This document shows positions 15,534 through 22,251 of a stretch of 23,457 nucleotides of DNA, piece after piece. How positions within the stretch are numbered: position 1 is the stretch's first letter; each line of letters begins with the position of its first letter. The notes under the pieces were generated by a model, which worked only from the letters and a program-made list of their open reading frames with translations, was not told where the DNA came from and searched no databases. The position numbers were made by a program, and so were the translations under genes. Source of the DNA: Candidatus Methylomirabilota bacterium (GTDB taxonomy: Bacteria; Methylomirabilota; Methylomirabilia; Methylomirabilales; CSP1-5). Location: NCBI GenBank assembly GCA_022615475.1, contig JAKEGQ010000246.1, positions 1-23,457 on the forward strand, in the 5' to 3' direction.

Positions 15534-16676
15534 TTAGAAGAGCTTGAAGGTGATGGGCAGGCTGACGGTGAAGGTGAAGTCGGGCGAGTCATCCGTCAAC
15601 CCGATACCGGCCCCAACGAGCAACGTGGTATTCGGAGAGAGGGAGATCGACGCCCCCAGCACAACGCGCCCATCGTTGAAGGAGGTGCCGGCGACTTCCA
15701 CGCCATTCTGGTCGGTGCTCCAGTTGATCTGATCGATAAACGTGACGTTCAGCGCGACCCGCTCGCTCAGGGCGATGTTGATTCCGGCGAGCCACTCGAA
15801 GCTGTTCCCGGGGTTTATGTCTCCAAACCCGGTAAAGTTCCGCTCTAGATTGAAGAGGTAGGTTCCCCCCACATAGAAGACAACCGGATCGCTCGTCCAG
15901 ACCAGGGTGGCACCCGGGCCGACGCCGTAGAAGCCGCTGCCGGTCGGTGGTTTTGTGAGGCGGAGGTTGCCTTGCACATCCTCAGTGGCAATCTCAAAGG
16001 GGTTCTCGCCCGTGGGGAACCTGGCCCGGACCCTGGTGATCACTGCCGGGACCCACCCTCGCTCGTTCAGGATCTGATACGAGAGTGACGCCTCGAGATC
16101 GCCGATATTGAAGTTGTCGATGGTCCGCTCCGTTTCGTCAGTGGTGCCCACCCCAAGGACCTCCTGGTCCTGGCGCCACAGGACGGGAACCCTGACATCG
16201 GCCTGCAGCCGGTCGAGGATTCCGTACCGCAGCGTAAGCGCGCCGGTCACGATGTCGCGGTTCAGCTCGTCCACCCGGATCGTTCCGATCACGATCGCCT
16301 CGAAGACGGTAAACCCGGAGATCGCTATATCGTTCGTGGACCAGTGTGAGTATTCGATGCTCGGTTCAACCTGGAGGATCCCTTGGGGGAGGAGAATCGC
16401 TCCCGCCTCGAGGAGCAAGGCCTCTGCGGGCTTTTCGGATTTCGGGCGTTCAGGCTCGAGGGGAGTGGGAGGTTGGGGGGGAGGCGGCTCTGGCTCTATG
16501 GCCTGCGCCAGTTCCAGGAGAGACCCGGACGTCGAGATGACGTCAGGAAAAGACCGCTCGTCGCTCTCCTCTGCCCCTGCCCCGGTGGGGAAGAAGATCG
16601 CAAGACTGATTAGATTGATTATGATGATGACAGAGAGCACAAGGGGCGGTTCGAACGACAGCCGGCGGACGCTCAT
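15534..16676 (-). CDS. FapF-like outer-membrane amyloid exporter
   Basis: The 380-residue protein starts at an ATG with AAGGAG three bases upstream. A membrane or signal segment (VLSVIIIINLISLAIFF) is followed by a short helical part, a Pro/Glu-rich linker (EPEPPPPQPPTPLEPERP) and, from about residue 95, a beta barrel ending in TFKLF with the terminal Phe typical of outer-membrane barrels. The barrel start LLPQGILQVEPSIEYSHWSTN, then VRVDELNRDI-type and LRYGILDRLQADVRVP segments, closely resembles FapF. In Pseudomonas, FapF is a trimeric, gated pore that exports amyloid subunits. It is the last gene of the operon, as in Pseudomonas. The gap of 215 bases before it holds no recognised gene. Confidence 0.82.
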   Translation of the reverse strand: MSVRRLSFEPPLVLSVIIIINLISLAIFFPTGAGAEESDERSFPDVISTSGSLLELAQAIEPEPPPPQPPTPLEPERPKSEKPAEALLLEAGAILLPQGILQVEPSIEYSHWSTNDIAISGFTVFEAIVIGTIRVDELNRDIVTGALTLRYGILDRLQADVRVPVLWRQDQEVLGVGTTDETERTIDNFNIGDLEASLSYQILNERGWVPAVITRVRARFPTGENPFEIATEDVQGNLRLTKPPTGSGFYGVGPGATLVWTSDPVVFYVGGTYLFNLERNFTGFGDINPGNSFEWLAGINIALSERVALNVTFIDQINWSTDQNGVEVAGTSFNDGRVVLGASISLSPNTTLLVGAGIGLTDDSPDFTFTVSLPITFKLF

Positions 16677-16891
16677 GATCTCCTTCTTCGTCCCATGATG
16701 AGCAATCGAGCCCTTGCCCCCGGACTCTTGTAAGGCTCTTCACTGACAAAGACAGGCGAGAGCGTACCCAGGTGCCCTCCTCCCTGTCAAGTTTTTTTGG
16801 ATTGCGGGACAGCGGAAGCTGACTTCGCGAAGCGAAACGTCACAACACGCTCGCGATGGCCACACAGGCCCTGTCCAGAATCCTGATCCGG

Positions 16892-17386
16892 CTAACGGAG
16901 CCGAAGCAGGCTCGAGAGATTCGAGAGCTGGGCAGCGTTTTGCACATTGATGATGGCAATCTGCACAAAGAGATTGTTATGAACGACGTTGTTACTTCCG
17001 GGCACCTGGTTGATCTGTAGAATGCCGCTCACGCCGTTCAGATTGCCGACACCGGCAAAGAGCCTCACCTGCTCGTTCCCCGCGCCGACAACCGGAGCGG
17101 GCGGCGACGAGGTCCCATTGGTACCGCCAGTGTTGACGGGAGCGACGGCGCTAAAGTTCACAGTCCCCGCCGCGTTCCCCAGGCTGTCAAAGAACCCCTG
17201 GAAGAAGACGCTGAAGGCCATGCCGAAGAATCCTCCCCGGATGCCCTCCAGCTCCGCGTCCGAAAGGAGCATCGACCAGGCCGTAGAGGGCGTCATCGTC
17301 AGGGTCCCCCCGCCTGCCGTGGCCGGGGCCGGAGAGACAAAGGCCAGGAGCCCGATGAGCACTATCATTCCTAAGACCCGGATCAT
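16892..17386 (-). CDS. FapE-like minor amyloid protein with a double-glycine motif
   Basis: The 164-residue protein has GGGGGTG before its ATG and a signal peptide ending in SPAPATA. Right after it comes LLSDAELEGIRGGFFG, a double-glycine leader of the type cut by C39 peptidases, here following a Sec-type signal. The C-terminal part has one amyloid-type unit (GVSGILQINQVPGSNNVVHN) like the repeats of the two main subunits. There is no Cys in the mature protein. Position between the protease and exporter genes matches fapE, so it may be a minor subunit or an assembly cap. Sequence similarity to known FapE was not tested, and the call rests on gene order and the repeat unit. Confidence 0.65.
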   Translation of the reverse strand: MIRVLGMIVLIGLLAFVSPAPATAGGGTLTMTPSTAWSMLLSDAELEGIRGGFFGMAFSVFFQGFFDSLGNAAGTVNFSAVAPVNTGGTNGTSSPPAPVVGAGNEQVRLFAGVGNLNGVSGILQINQVPGSNNVVHNNLFVQIAIINVQNAAQLSNLSSLLRLR

Positions 17387-17441
17387 TCAACACCCCCGTT
17401 TTCTGTACAGGTTATTGGCCCTGGTCGCGCATTCTGAGTCA

Positions 17442-18125
17442 TTAAAACTCCCCGGGGCGAGGTGCAATCGACCTGAGCCCCCGATCGAGGATCGGCATAA
17501 TGTCGCTCGTGGGGGCCTTCAGCGTCGGGTCCAGCGTAAAGGCGCTCTCCCCCGGGCTCGACTCGCTCAGGACGACGAGGATGACATTGTTCCACTCACT
17601 GGCGAAGCTGTCCAGGGGCCGCGAGCGGTTGCCGAAGGCCGGGTCGGCGAGAAAGACCTGCCCCTGCGCGATCCCCTTGACCACCACGAAGTGGGCGTAC
17701 CCCCGGACGTTCACCAGCGTGATAGCGGGGACCTTCAGCTTGGCCAGGTTCTTGACGTCATTGATCCGATAGCCGGCCGACACATAGCCCCGCTTTTCGG
17801 CAAAGCGCTTCATCTCCAGGAGGGAAAATCCGTCCTTCTGAATCTTTTCTTTGTCGCCCAGCTCGAGCATGGCCCCGACAGCCTGCTGCTCCGTAATGTC
17901 CTCCGCGTAGTAATACTTGAGCAGTGTGGCCATGGCCGCCGCTCCGCAACTGAGGTCGTAGGCCTGCCGCACCACGTTCTTGAACCGGAGTTCGGTGATG
18001 CTACGCACCGGGACGTTGAGGAGGGTATTCCCAGTATGCCCGGGCACCTGGAAGGGGAGTGCGCCCGCCAGCGTGGGCAGCGCGCCGACGAGCAGCAGAC
18101 CCAATGTTACCCGCCCGACCTTCAT
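17442..18125 (-). CDS. FapD-like C39-family cysteine protease
   Basis: The 227-residue protein starts at an ATG that overlaps the previous stop (ATGA). A signal peptide (VTLGLLLVGALPTLAGALPF) shows it works in the periplasm, unlike bacteriocin C39 domains that sit inside the cell. The catalytic triad is visible: Cys60 in RQAYDLSCGAAAMATLL with oxyanion Gln54, His145 in GYAHFVVVKG and Asp161 in VFLADPAFGN. In the Fap system FapD is a C39-like protease required for making the fibrils. Likely substrates are the neighbours carrying LSDxELxxIxG motifs. Gene order is amyloid subunit, FapD, FapE-like, FapF-like, as in the fap operon. Confidence 0.88.
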   Translation of the reverse strand: MKVGRVTLGLLLVGALPTLAGALPFQVPGHTGNTLLNVPVRSITELRFKNVVRQAYDLSCGAAAMATLLKYYYAEDITEQQAVGAMLELGDKEKIQKDGFSLLEMKRFAEKRGYVSAGYRINDVKNLAKLKVPAITLVNVRGYAHFVVVKGIAQGQVFLADPAFGNRSRPLDSFASEWNNVILVVLSESSPGESAFTLDPTLKAPTSDIMPILDRGLRSIAPRPGEF

Positions 18126-18844
18126 GGGACGTTGGTCCTGATAAAGGAAAAGCCAACGGAGTTGCCAAGTATATTGAGATCGCCCGAGGACTGGTTCACC
18201 TGGGCGATCCCGTGAAAGCCGGTGAAGGAATCGGTGATGATGTCTGCTCTGTTACTCGAGCCGCTTGCGCTGTTATCGGCGATCGTCTCGCCGAGGGCCG
18301 CATCCCCCAGCGCCACGACCTCAGGCCCGAGAGCGACCCCGATCCCGAGGACGAGCACGTTCACCTGCTGATTCAGGCTACCGGCGGACTGGTTCACGCC
18401 GACAATCCCGACCGCCCCTCCGAAGCTGTTCGAAATGCGGTCCTCGCGCTCTCCCCCATAAACGATCACAGTATTCTTGATGCTCCGGGTTGAGACCGCC
18501 AGGGAGTAATCCTGAAGCAGGCCTTCACCATCGGTAATGGCCAGCACGCGGACGTTCGCCTGATTGTTGATGTTTCCCGATGCCTGGTTAACGCTCAGGA
18601 TGCCCCGGCCATCCTGGAAGGTGTCTTGCATGATCGATGTGGAGATGACATCCCGCTCCTCGAGGTAGTTCCCGATCAGCGTCTGGTTCACGAGCCCGTC
18701 GCCGCTGACCGCGGAAGAGATTGCCTCGACACCTTCGATCCCCGAGACGGTGAGTGTCACGTCACCCGCATCCGCCGCGTACGCGACGGATCCGGAGAGG
18801 ATCAGCAGGGAGACCAAAGCCGGGCAGAAGACTAACCGCTTCAT
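18122..18844 (-). CDS. Fap-like amyloid subunit with three repeats (FapB/FapC type)
   Basis: The ATG at 18844 has GAGG six bases upstream, giving 240 residues; an earlier start at 18856 is possible. A signal peptide ends in SVAYA. Three units match the GxxxVNQxxGxxNxQxN pattern: GILSVNQASGNINNQANV (about residue 81), GIVGVNQSAGSLNQQVNV (about 145) and GIAQVNQSSGDLNILGNS (about 212), joined by linkers of about 40-50 residues. This three-repeat, two-linker plan is that of Pseudomonas FapB and FapC. No Cys remains after the signal peptide, so the C-terminal CxxC motif of Pseudomonas FapB/FapC is absent. The repeats here are less uniform than in the neighbour, which would fit a nucleator or minor subunit, but this is a guess. 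Confidence 0.82.
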   Translation of the reverse strand: MKRLVFCPALVSLLILSGSVAYAADAGDVTLTVSGIEGVEAISSAVSGDGLVNQTLIGNYLEERDVISTSIMQDTFQDGRGILSVNQASGNINNQANVRVLAITDGEGLLQDYSLAVSTRSIKNTVIVYGGEREDRISNSFGGAVGIVGVNQSAGSLNQQVNVLVLGIGVALGPEVVALGDAALGETIADNSASGSSNRADIITDSFTGFHGIAQVNQSSGDLNILGNSVGFSFIRTNVP

Positions 18845-18937
18845 CCCGGTCCTCATATCATCGGAATGGTTGTGTATAACGCTGTTGATATGTGGATAAC
18901 GGGCGGGAGGGGAAACCCCTCCCGCCCTCCGAGTTCA

Positions 18938-19723
18938 TTACCTGGTCGCTGCAACGCTCACGACATTGGCCTGGTTGTTCATGTGGCCGCTCGACTGGTT
19001 CACGCCGGTGATCCCGGTGTTGCCACTCACCTCTGCGCTCGCTAGGGACAGGTTTGCGATATTGATCGCCGTATTCCAAGCATTGACCTGCCCCAGATCG
19101 GCCTCAGAAAGGGAGATCGCCGGGCCCACCCCGATAGCCACCGAGACGGCGTTGGCCTGGTTGTTCATGTGGCCGCTCGCCTGGTTCACGCCCGTGATGC
19201 CGCTGTTGTCGGAGACGCCCAAGCCCGAGAGCGACAGCGAAAACTTGGAGATAATGTCATTCCGTTCGTTCTTCTGATCAGCGCCCGCCTGGGACTCTGC
19301 GAAGCTGCCCCCGAAGAAGAGACGGGAGTCATTGTTGACACCATTGATTGTGGCTGGCCCCGATAATCCCGCGACAGCGACGCTCACGGCATTCGCCTGG
19401 TTGTTCATGTTGCCTGAGGACAGGTTGACCCCGGTGATGCCGCTATTGCCGCTCACGAGCCCGAGGCTCTGGCTGGAGGTGAAAAAGTCGAACTCGAAGT
19501 TCCCTGTGTTCGTCTGGTTGACCAGGGTTTCTGACTCGGCCGCCTTGTCGGTGATCTTCACGACGAGCGCGAGGATCAGGGCCGCCTTGAACTTGACGAC
19601 TTTCTCAAAGACGATCTTTCTCTTGTCCTTCTCGATATCGACGTCGATGTCGACGTCGGCGAACGCGGCGGCTGGAACCAACGCCAGCGCACCGATTAAG
19701 CTCATGACCAACCACTTGCGCAT
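18938..19723 (-). CDS. Fap-like amyloid subunit with three near-identical repeats
   Basis: The 261-residue protein has GGAG eight bases before its ATG and a signal peptide ending in AAAFA. An acidic/basic segment (DVDIDVDIEKDKRK) and a hydrophobic stretch come first. Three repeats follow at about residues 93, 173 and 235: GITGVNLSSGNMNNQANA, GITGVNQASGHMNNQANA and GITGVNQSSGHMNNQANV. They are linked by Ser/Asn/Ala-rich segments. No Cys is present. The regular Asn/Gln ladders suit stacked beta-strands in a cross-beta fibre, as proposed for FapC, so this is the best candidate for the main fibre protein. It is followed by the second subunit gene after 93 bases. Confidence 0.85.
   Translation of the reverse strand: MRKWLVMSLIGALALVPAAAFADVDIDVDIEKDKRKIVFEKVVKFKAALILALVVKITDKAAESETLVNQTNTGNFEFDFFTSSQSLGLVSGNSGITGVNLSSGNMNNQANAVSVAVAGLSGPATINGVNNDSRLFFGGSFAESQAGADQKNERNDIISKFSLSLSGLGVSDNSGITGVNQASGHMNNQANAVSVAIGVGPAISLSEADLGQVNAWNTAINIANLSLASAEVSGNTGITGVNQSSGHMNNQANVVSVAATR
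18957..19021 (-). repeat. Amyloid repeat unit 3 (DNA)
   Basis: About 65 bases coding for GITGVNQSSGHMNNQANV; strongly similar at DNA level to the units at 19144-19207 and 19384-19447, sharing CCTGGTTGTTCATGT. Confidence 0.8.
19144..19207 (-). repeat. Amyloid repeat unit 2 (DNA)
   Basis: About 64 bases coding for GITGVNQASGHMNNQANA; nearly the same as unit 3. Confidence 0.8.
19384..19447 (-). repeat. Amyloid repeat unit 1 (DNA)
   Basis: About 64 bases coding for GITGVNLSSGNMNNQANA; more diverged than units 2 and 3, suggesting those two arose from a later duplication or are kept alike by conversion. Confidence 0.8.
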
Positions 19724-19786
19724 GTTCGACTCTCCTTAGTCTATAGTCCATCGGTCCAGTGGCCAGATGCCTCCAACTGCCTTACC

Positions 19787-20086
19787 CTAACGCCCGTTTA
19801 TGGAAACCCTCGAGTCCTGGATCCCCCCGTGCCCGGTCAAGCTGTGGTAAGAGGAAATCGCACCCGCCGGGCCCTCATCCCAGATGATCACCCGCTCCGC
19901 TTCAGCCTGGCCGGCTGCCCGCTGGGTCCCCCGGCCTGATACCGCCGCGAGATCCTGATCGGACAAGCTGCTGTCCGCGAACTGGACGAACTGTAAGAGC
20001 AGCTCTTGGCCGCCCGCGAGGGCAGGGATCGCCCATGCCAGAAGGAGCGAGGCAACCATCATGGCAACCAGGGAGACCCGTTTCAC
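19787..20086 (-). CDS. Small secreted protein, first gene of the amyloid operon
   Basis: The 99-residue protein starts with GTG at 20086, with AAGGA about ten bases upstream; the next Met would cut into the signal peptide (MKRVSLVAMMVASLLLAWAIPALAGG). After the signal comes SSLSDQDLAAVSGRG, similar in pattern to LLSDAELEGIRGG in the FapE-like protein but with Gly-Arg in place of Gly-Gly. The rest is polar (EAERVIIWDEGPAGAISSYHSL). It sits where fapA lies in Pseudomonas, but no similarity to the FapA chaperone was recognised. It may be a substrate or helper of the C39-like protease. It is the first gene after the sigma-54 promoter. Confidence 0.65.
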   Translation of the reverse strand: MKRVSLVAMMVASLLLAWAIPALAGGQELLLQFVQFADSSLSDQDLAAVSGRGTQRAAGQAEAERVIIWDEGPAGAISSYHSLTGHGGIQDSRVSINGR

Positions 20087-20265
20087 GTCTTGCTGTTCCT
20101 TTGCTTGTGATTCGCGTTCAAGAATCTGTTGGCTTTTTCTGACAAATCCTGCCGATTGGAGAGCCTGTTTTCAATCGTCCGTTATCCGCTCGCACCCCCT
20201 TTTTTCAAGATGTTAGATGGCCTGACGTTCCCTTCCATCGCGCCATGCGACGATGCAAGGGAGAG

Positions 20266-20280
20266 GCAAGGGGTGTGCCA
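20266..20280 (-). promoter_or_regulatory. Sigma-54 promoter of the Fap-like operon
   Basis: On the minus strand the site reads TGGCACACCCCTTGC, a near-perfect match to TGGCACG-N4-TTGC with GG-N10-GC spacing. Transcription would start near 20254, giving a leader of about 170 bases before the first gene. It lies 210 bases downstream of the end of the activator gene. No strong sigma-70 promoter was noticed in 20087-20489. Confidence 0.85.
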
Positions 20281-20343
20281 ATGGAGCGAACAGCGTATAA
20301 CTACCTGATTTCACGGAGAAAACTGTAAAATCCTGCATGTCTT

Positions 20344-20367
20344 TGAAACCTCGTTTGTCAAGTTTCA
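20344..20367. promoter_or_regulatory. Dyad TGAAAC-N12-GTTTCA, candidate activator binding site
   Basis: Perfect six-base arms lie 64-87 bases upstream of the sigma-54 promoter, a normal position for an enhancer-type site. CTTGACA-like words occur in and near it (also at 20461-20477). The role is inferred from position only. Confidence 0.35.
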
Positions 20368-20489
20368 TTAACATCCTGGAGAAGGGGACTGACGCTAAGG
20401 CCACATAAACAAGAAGTTAGAGATCTCGAGGTGATGGTCCCGTAACGGAGAGCTTTCAAGAAAATTGACACTTGACCCGTCCTCGGTAG

Positions 20490-21884
20490 CTAGTCCTTCT
20501 CCTTGTCCCTCTCTTTATTCTCTTTTTCGGGTATCCGAATGCCGTACTTGCGGAGGAGGAGATAGAGCGTCGGCCGGCTGATTCCTAACTCGTCGGCCAC
20601 ACGCCGGAGATTGCCGTTATGGAGCGTGAGGGCTTGGACGATGAGATCCATCTCGAGCCGCTCCCTGGCCGCCTTGAGGGAGAGCGGTCCGGGTGGTGGC
20701 TCTCCCTCGGGTAGGGAGAGGTCCAGGTCTTCGGGGGCGATGTAGGGCCCCTCGGCCATCACGACGGCCCGCCGGATCTTGTTCGACAGCTCCCGGACAT
20801 TGCCCGGCCAGGGATAGGCCTGGATCGCCCGGATCGCCTCCTTGGTAAAGCCCAGGACGCGCTTGCGCATGTGCTCGGTCACCCGTTTGAGAAAGACCAG
20901 GGCGATGAGGAGGACGTCTTCGCCCCGGTCGCGGAGCGGGGGGATGTCAATTGCCACCACGCCGAGCCGGTAGTAGAGATCTTCCCGGAACCTGCCCTGC
21001 GCAATCGCCTCCTTGAGGTCCATATTCGTTGCGGCGATGATGCGGGAATCGACCTGGATCTGCTGCCGCCCCCCGACCCGCTCCAGCGTTTGATCCTGCA
21101 GGAACCGCAGCAGTTTCACCTGAAGAGCAAAGGGGAGTTCCCCGACCTCGTCCAGGAAGAGCGTGCCCCCGTCGGCGTACTCTACCTTCCCCTTCTTCTG
21201 CTGGATCGCCCCAGTAAAGGCCCCCCGCTCGTGGCCGAACAGCTCGGACTCGAGGAGGGTCTCGGGGATCGCCGCGCAGTTAATGGTGACGAACGGCCCA
21301 CTCTTCCGCAGGCTCCGCTCGTGGATGGCCTTAGCCGTCAGCTCTTTCCCGGTGCCGCTCTCGCCGATGACCAGGACGGGGACGTCGGTGGTCGCCACCT
21401 TGCGGATGGCCGCGAAGACCCGACGGATGCGCTCACTCGTCCCGATCATCTCCTCGATCTCTTCTTCGGTCTCGGGGGGGAGCGTCACCCGCTCGCGCTC
21501 GAGTTCCGCGATCCAGCAAGCCCGCCGCATGACCAACGTGAGGAGATCAAGGTCCACAGGCTTGGGGAAGACGTCGTACGCCCCGTAGCTCACCGCCCGG
21601 ACCGCATGCTGCCGATAATCGGATCCGGTGCAGACGATGACCTTGCCAGCGCTCCCAAGTTTCCGGATATCCCGCAGGAACCGGAGTCCCTCCTCGGGAT
21701 CGTCCGGGCGGGGCGGAAGGCCTATTTCGAGGAGGATAATGGTGGGATTGTGCTCGCGGACCAGGCTCAGGGCCGTCGCCGCGTCCTTCGCGGTGAGCAC
21801 ACTCCATTCATCGCTCAACGCCCGCTCGAGCTCTCGTCGCACCGCCTCGTCATGTTCGATTATGAGGACGTCAGGCCGAGCCAT
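20490..21884 (-). CDS. Sigma-54 activator (PrsR-like response regulator) with altered receiver
   Basis: The 464-residue protein has AGGAG four bases before its ATG. It has a receiver domain (1-115), an AAA+ domain with Walker A GESGTGK (174-180), the sigma-54 contact loop GAFTGA (221-226), Walker B TLFLDEVGEL, and a C-terminal Fis-type HTH (NLRRVADELGISRPTLYLLLRKYGI region). The long loop GLPPRPDDPEEG after the acceptor site resembles the PEP-CTERM/exopolysaccharide regulator PrsR. The acceptor Asp is replaced by Glu53 (codon GAA), and the acidic pair is E10-H11; Thr86 and Lys108 are kept. It is therefore unlikely to be switched on by normal phosphorylation. It should activate the sigma-54 promoter just downstream, which drives the amyloid operon. 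Confidence 0.93.
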   Translation of the reverse strand: MARPDVLIIEHDEAVRRELERALSDEWSVLTAKDAATALSLVREHNPTIILLEIGLPPRPDDPEEGLRFLRDIRKLGSAGKVIVCTGSDYRQHAVRAVSYGAYDVFPKPVDLDLLTLVMRRACWIAELERERVTLPPETEEEIEEMIGTSERIRRVFAAIRKVATTDVPVLVIGESGTGKELTAKAIHERSLRKSGPFVTINCAAIPETLLESELFGHERGAFTGAIQQKKGKVEYADGGTLFLDEVGELPFALQVKLLRFLQDQTLERVGGRQQIQVDSRIIAATNMDLKEAIAQGRFREDLYYRLGVVAIDIPPLRDRGEDVLLIALVFLKRVTEHMRKRVLGFTKEAIRAIQAYPWPGNVRELSNKIRRAVVMAEGPYIAPEDLDLSLPEGEPPPGPLSLKAARERLEMDLIVQALTLHNGNLRRVADELGISRPTLYLLLRKYGIRIPEKENKERDKEKD

Positions 21885-22015
21885 TCCGCTCCTGCCCTTC
21901 AGTTCTCGCGGTGGGTTATGATGTCGGAATTACCCAAACAACCTTATAGGATTCTTCCGATACTTGTGAAGCTTGTTTGATTCTCGGGCGATGCAATTTC
22001 TACATCGGTTGTATA

Positions 22016-22031
22016 TGCAATTTTCGTGACA
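22016..22031 (-). promoter_or_regulatory. Candidate sigma-54 promoter of the activator gene
   Basis: On the minus strand the site reads TGTCACGAAAATTGCA: the -12 TTGCA and the rest of -24 match, but one G of the nearly invariant GG is T. If used, the activator would control its own gene. The gene-free stretch 21885-22251 holds this site and a hairpin. Confidence 0.35.
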
Positions 22032-22136
22032 ATATTCAACATGTCGCACCATTATCGACACACAAGTGTATCCCAGATGACACGCCTGGGCAATAGCTTG
22101 CGCTTAAGAGAATGTGGATGTGGAAGGCGGAGCAGC

Positions 22137-22153
22137 GGAGACTTGCTGTCTCC
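22137..22153. terminator. Hairpin downstream of the TPR-SPOR gene
   Basis: GGAGAC-TTGCT-GTCTCC forms a six-base stem about 100 bases after the TPR-SPOR stop codon. No T run follows, so it is only a possible terminator. Confidence 0.3.
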
Positions 22154-22251
22154 AACAGCGGCAGGATTGTAGGATTCTTACTGTCTTGGAATCAGACTGT
22201 CAAGGACAATTTTGGCCGCGAGGGCGGTCGGCGGGTCGGATGAAGAACGAT

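Noticed and set aside
16989..18215. A 408-codon open frame on the plus strand across the amyloid operon
   Set aside because: It runs antisense across several genes with clear families and signal peptides; it has no recognisable domain.
18957..19447. Regularly repeated DNA that could suggest a CRISPR array
   Set aside because: Units are 190-240 bases apart, in frame, and code for amyloid repeats.
20213..20404. A 63-codon frame in the leader of the amyloid operon
   Set aside because: It overlaps the sigma-54 promoter and the dyad, and has no convincing ribosome site or family.
20871..21980. A 369-codon open frame antisense to the sigma-54 activator
   Set aside because: The activator on the other strand has every expected motif, and this frame has none.
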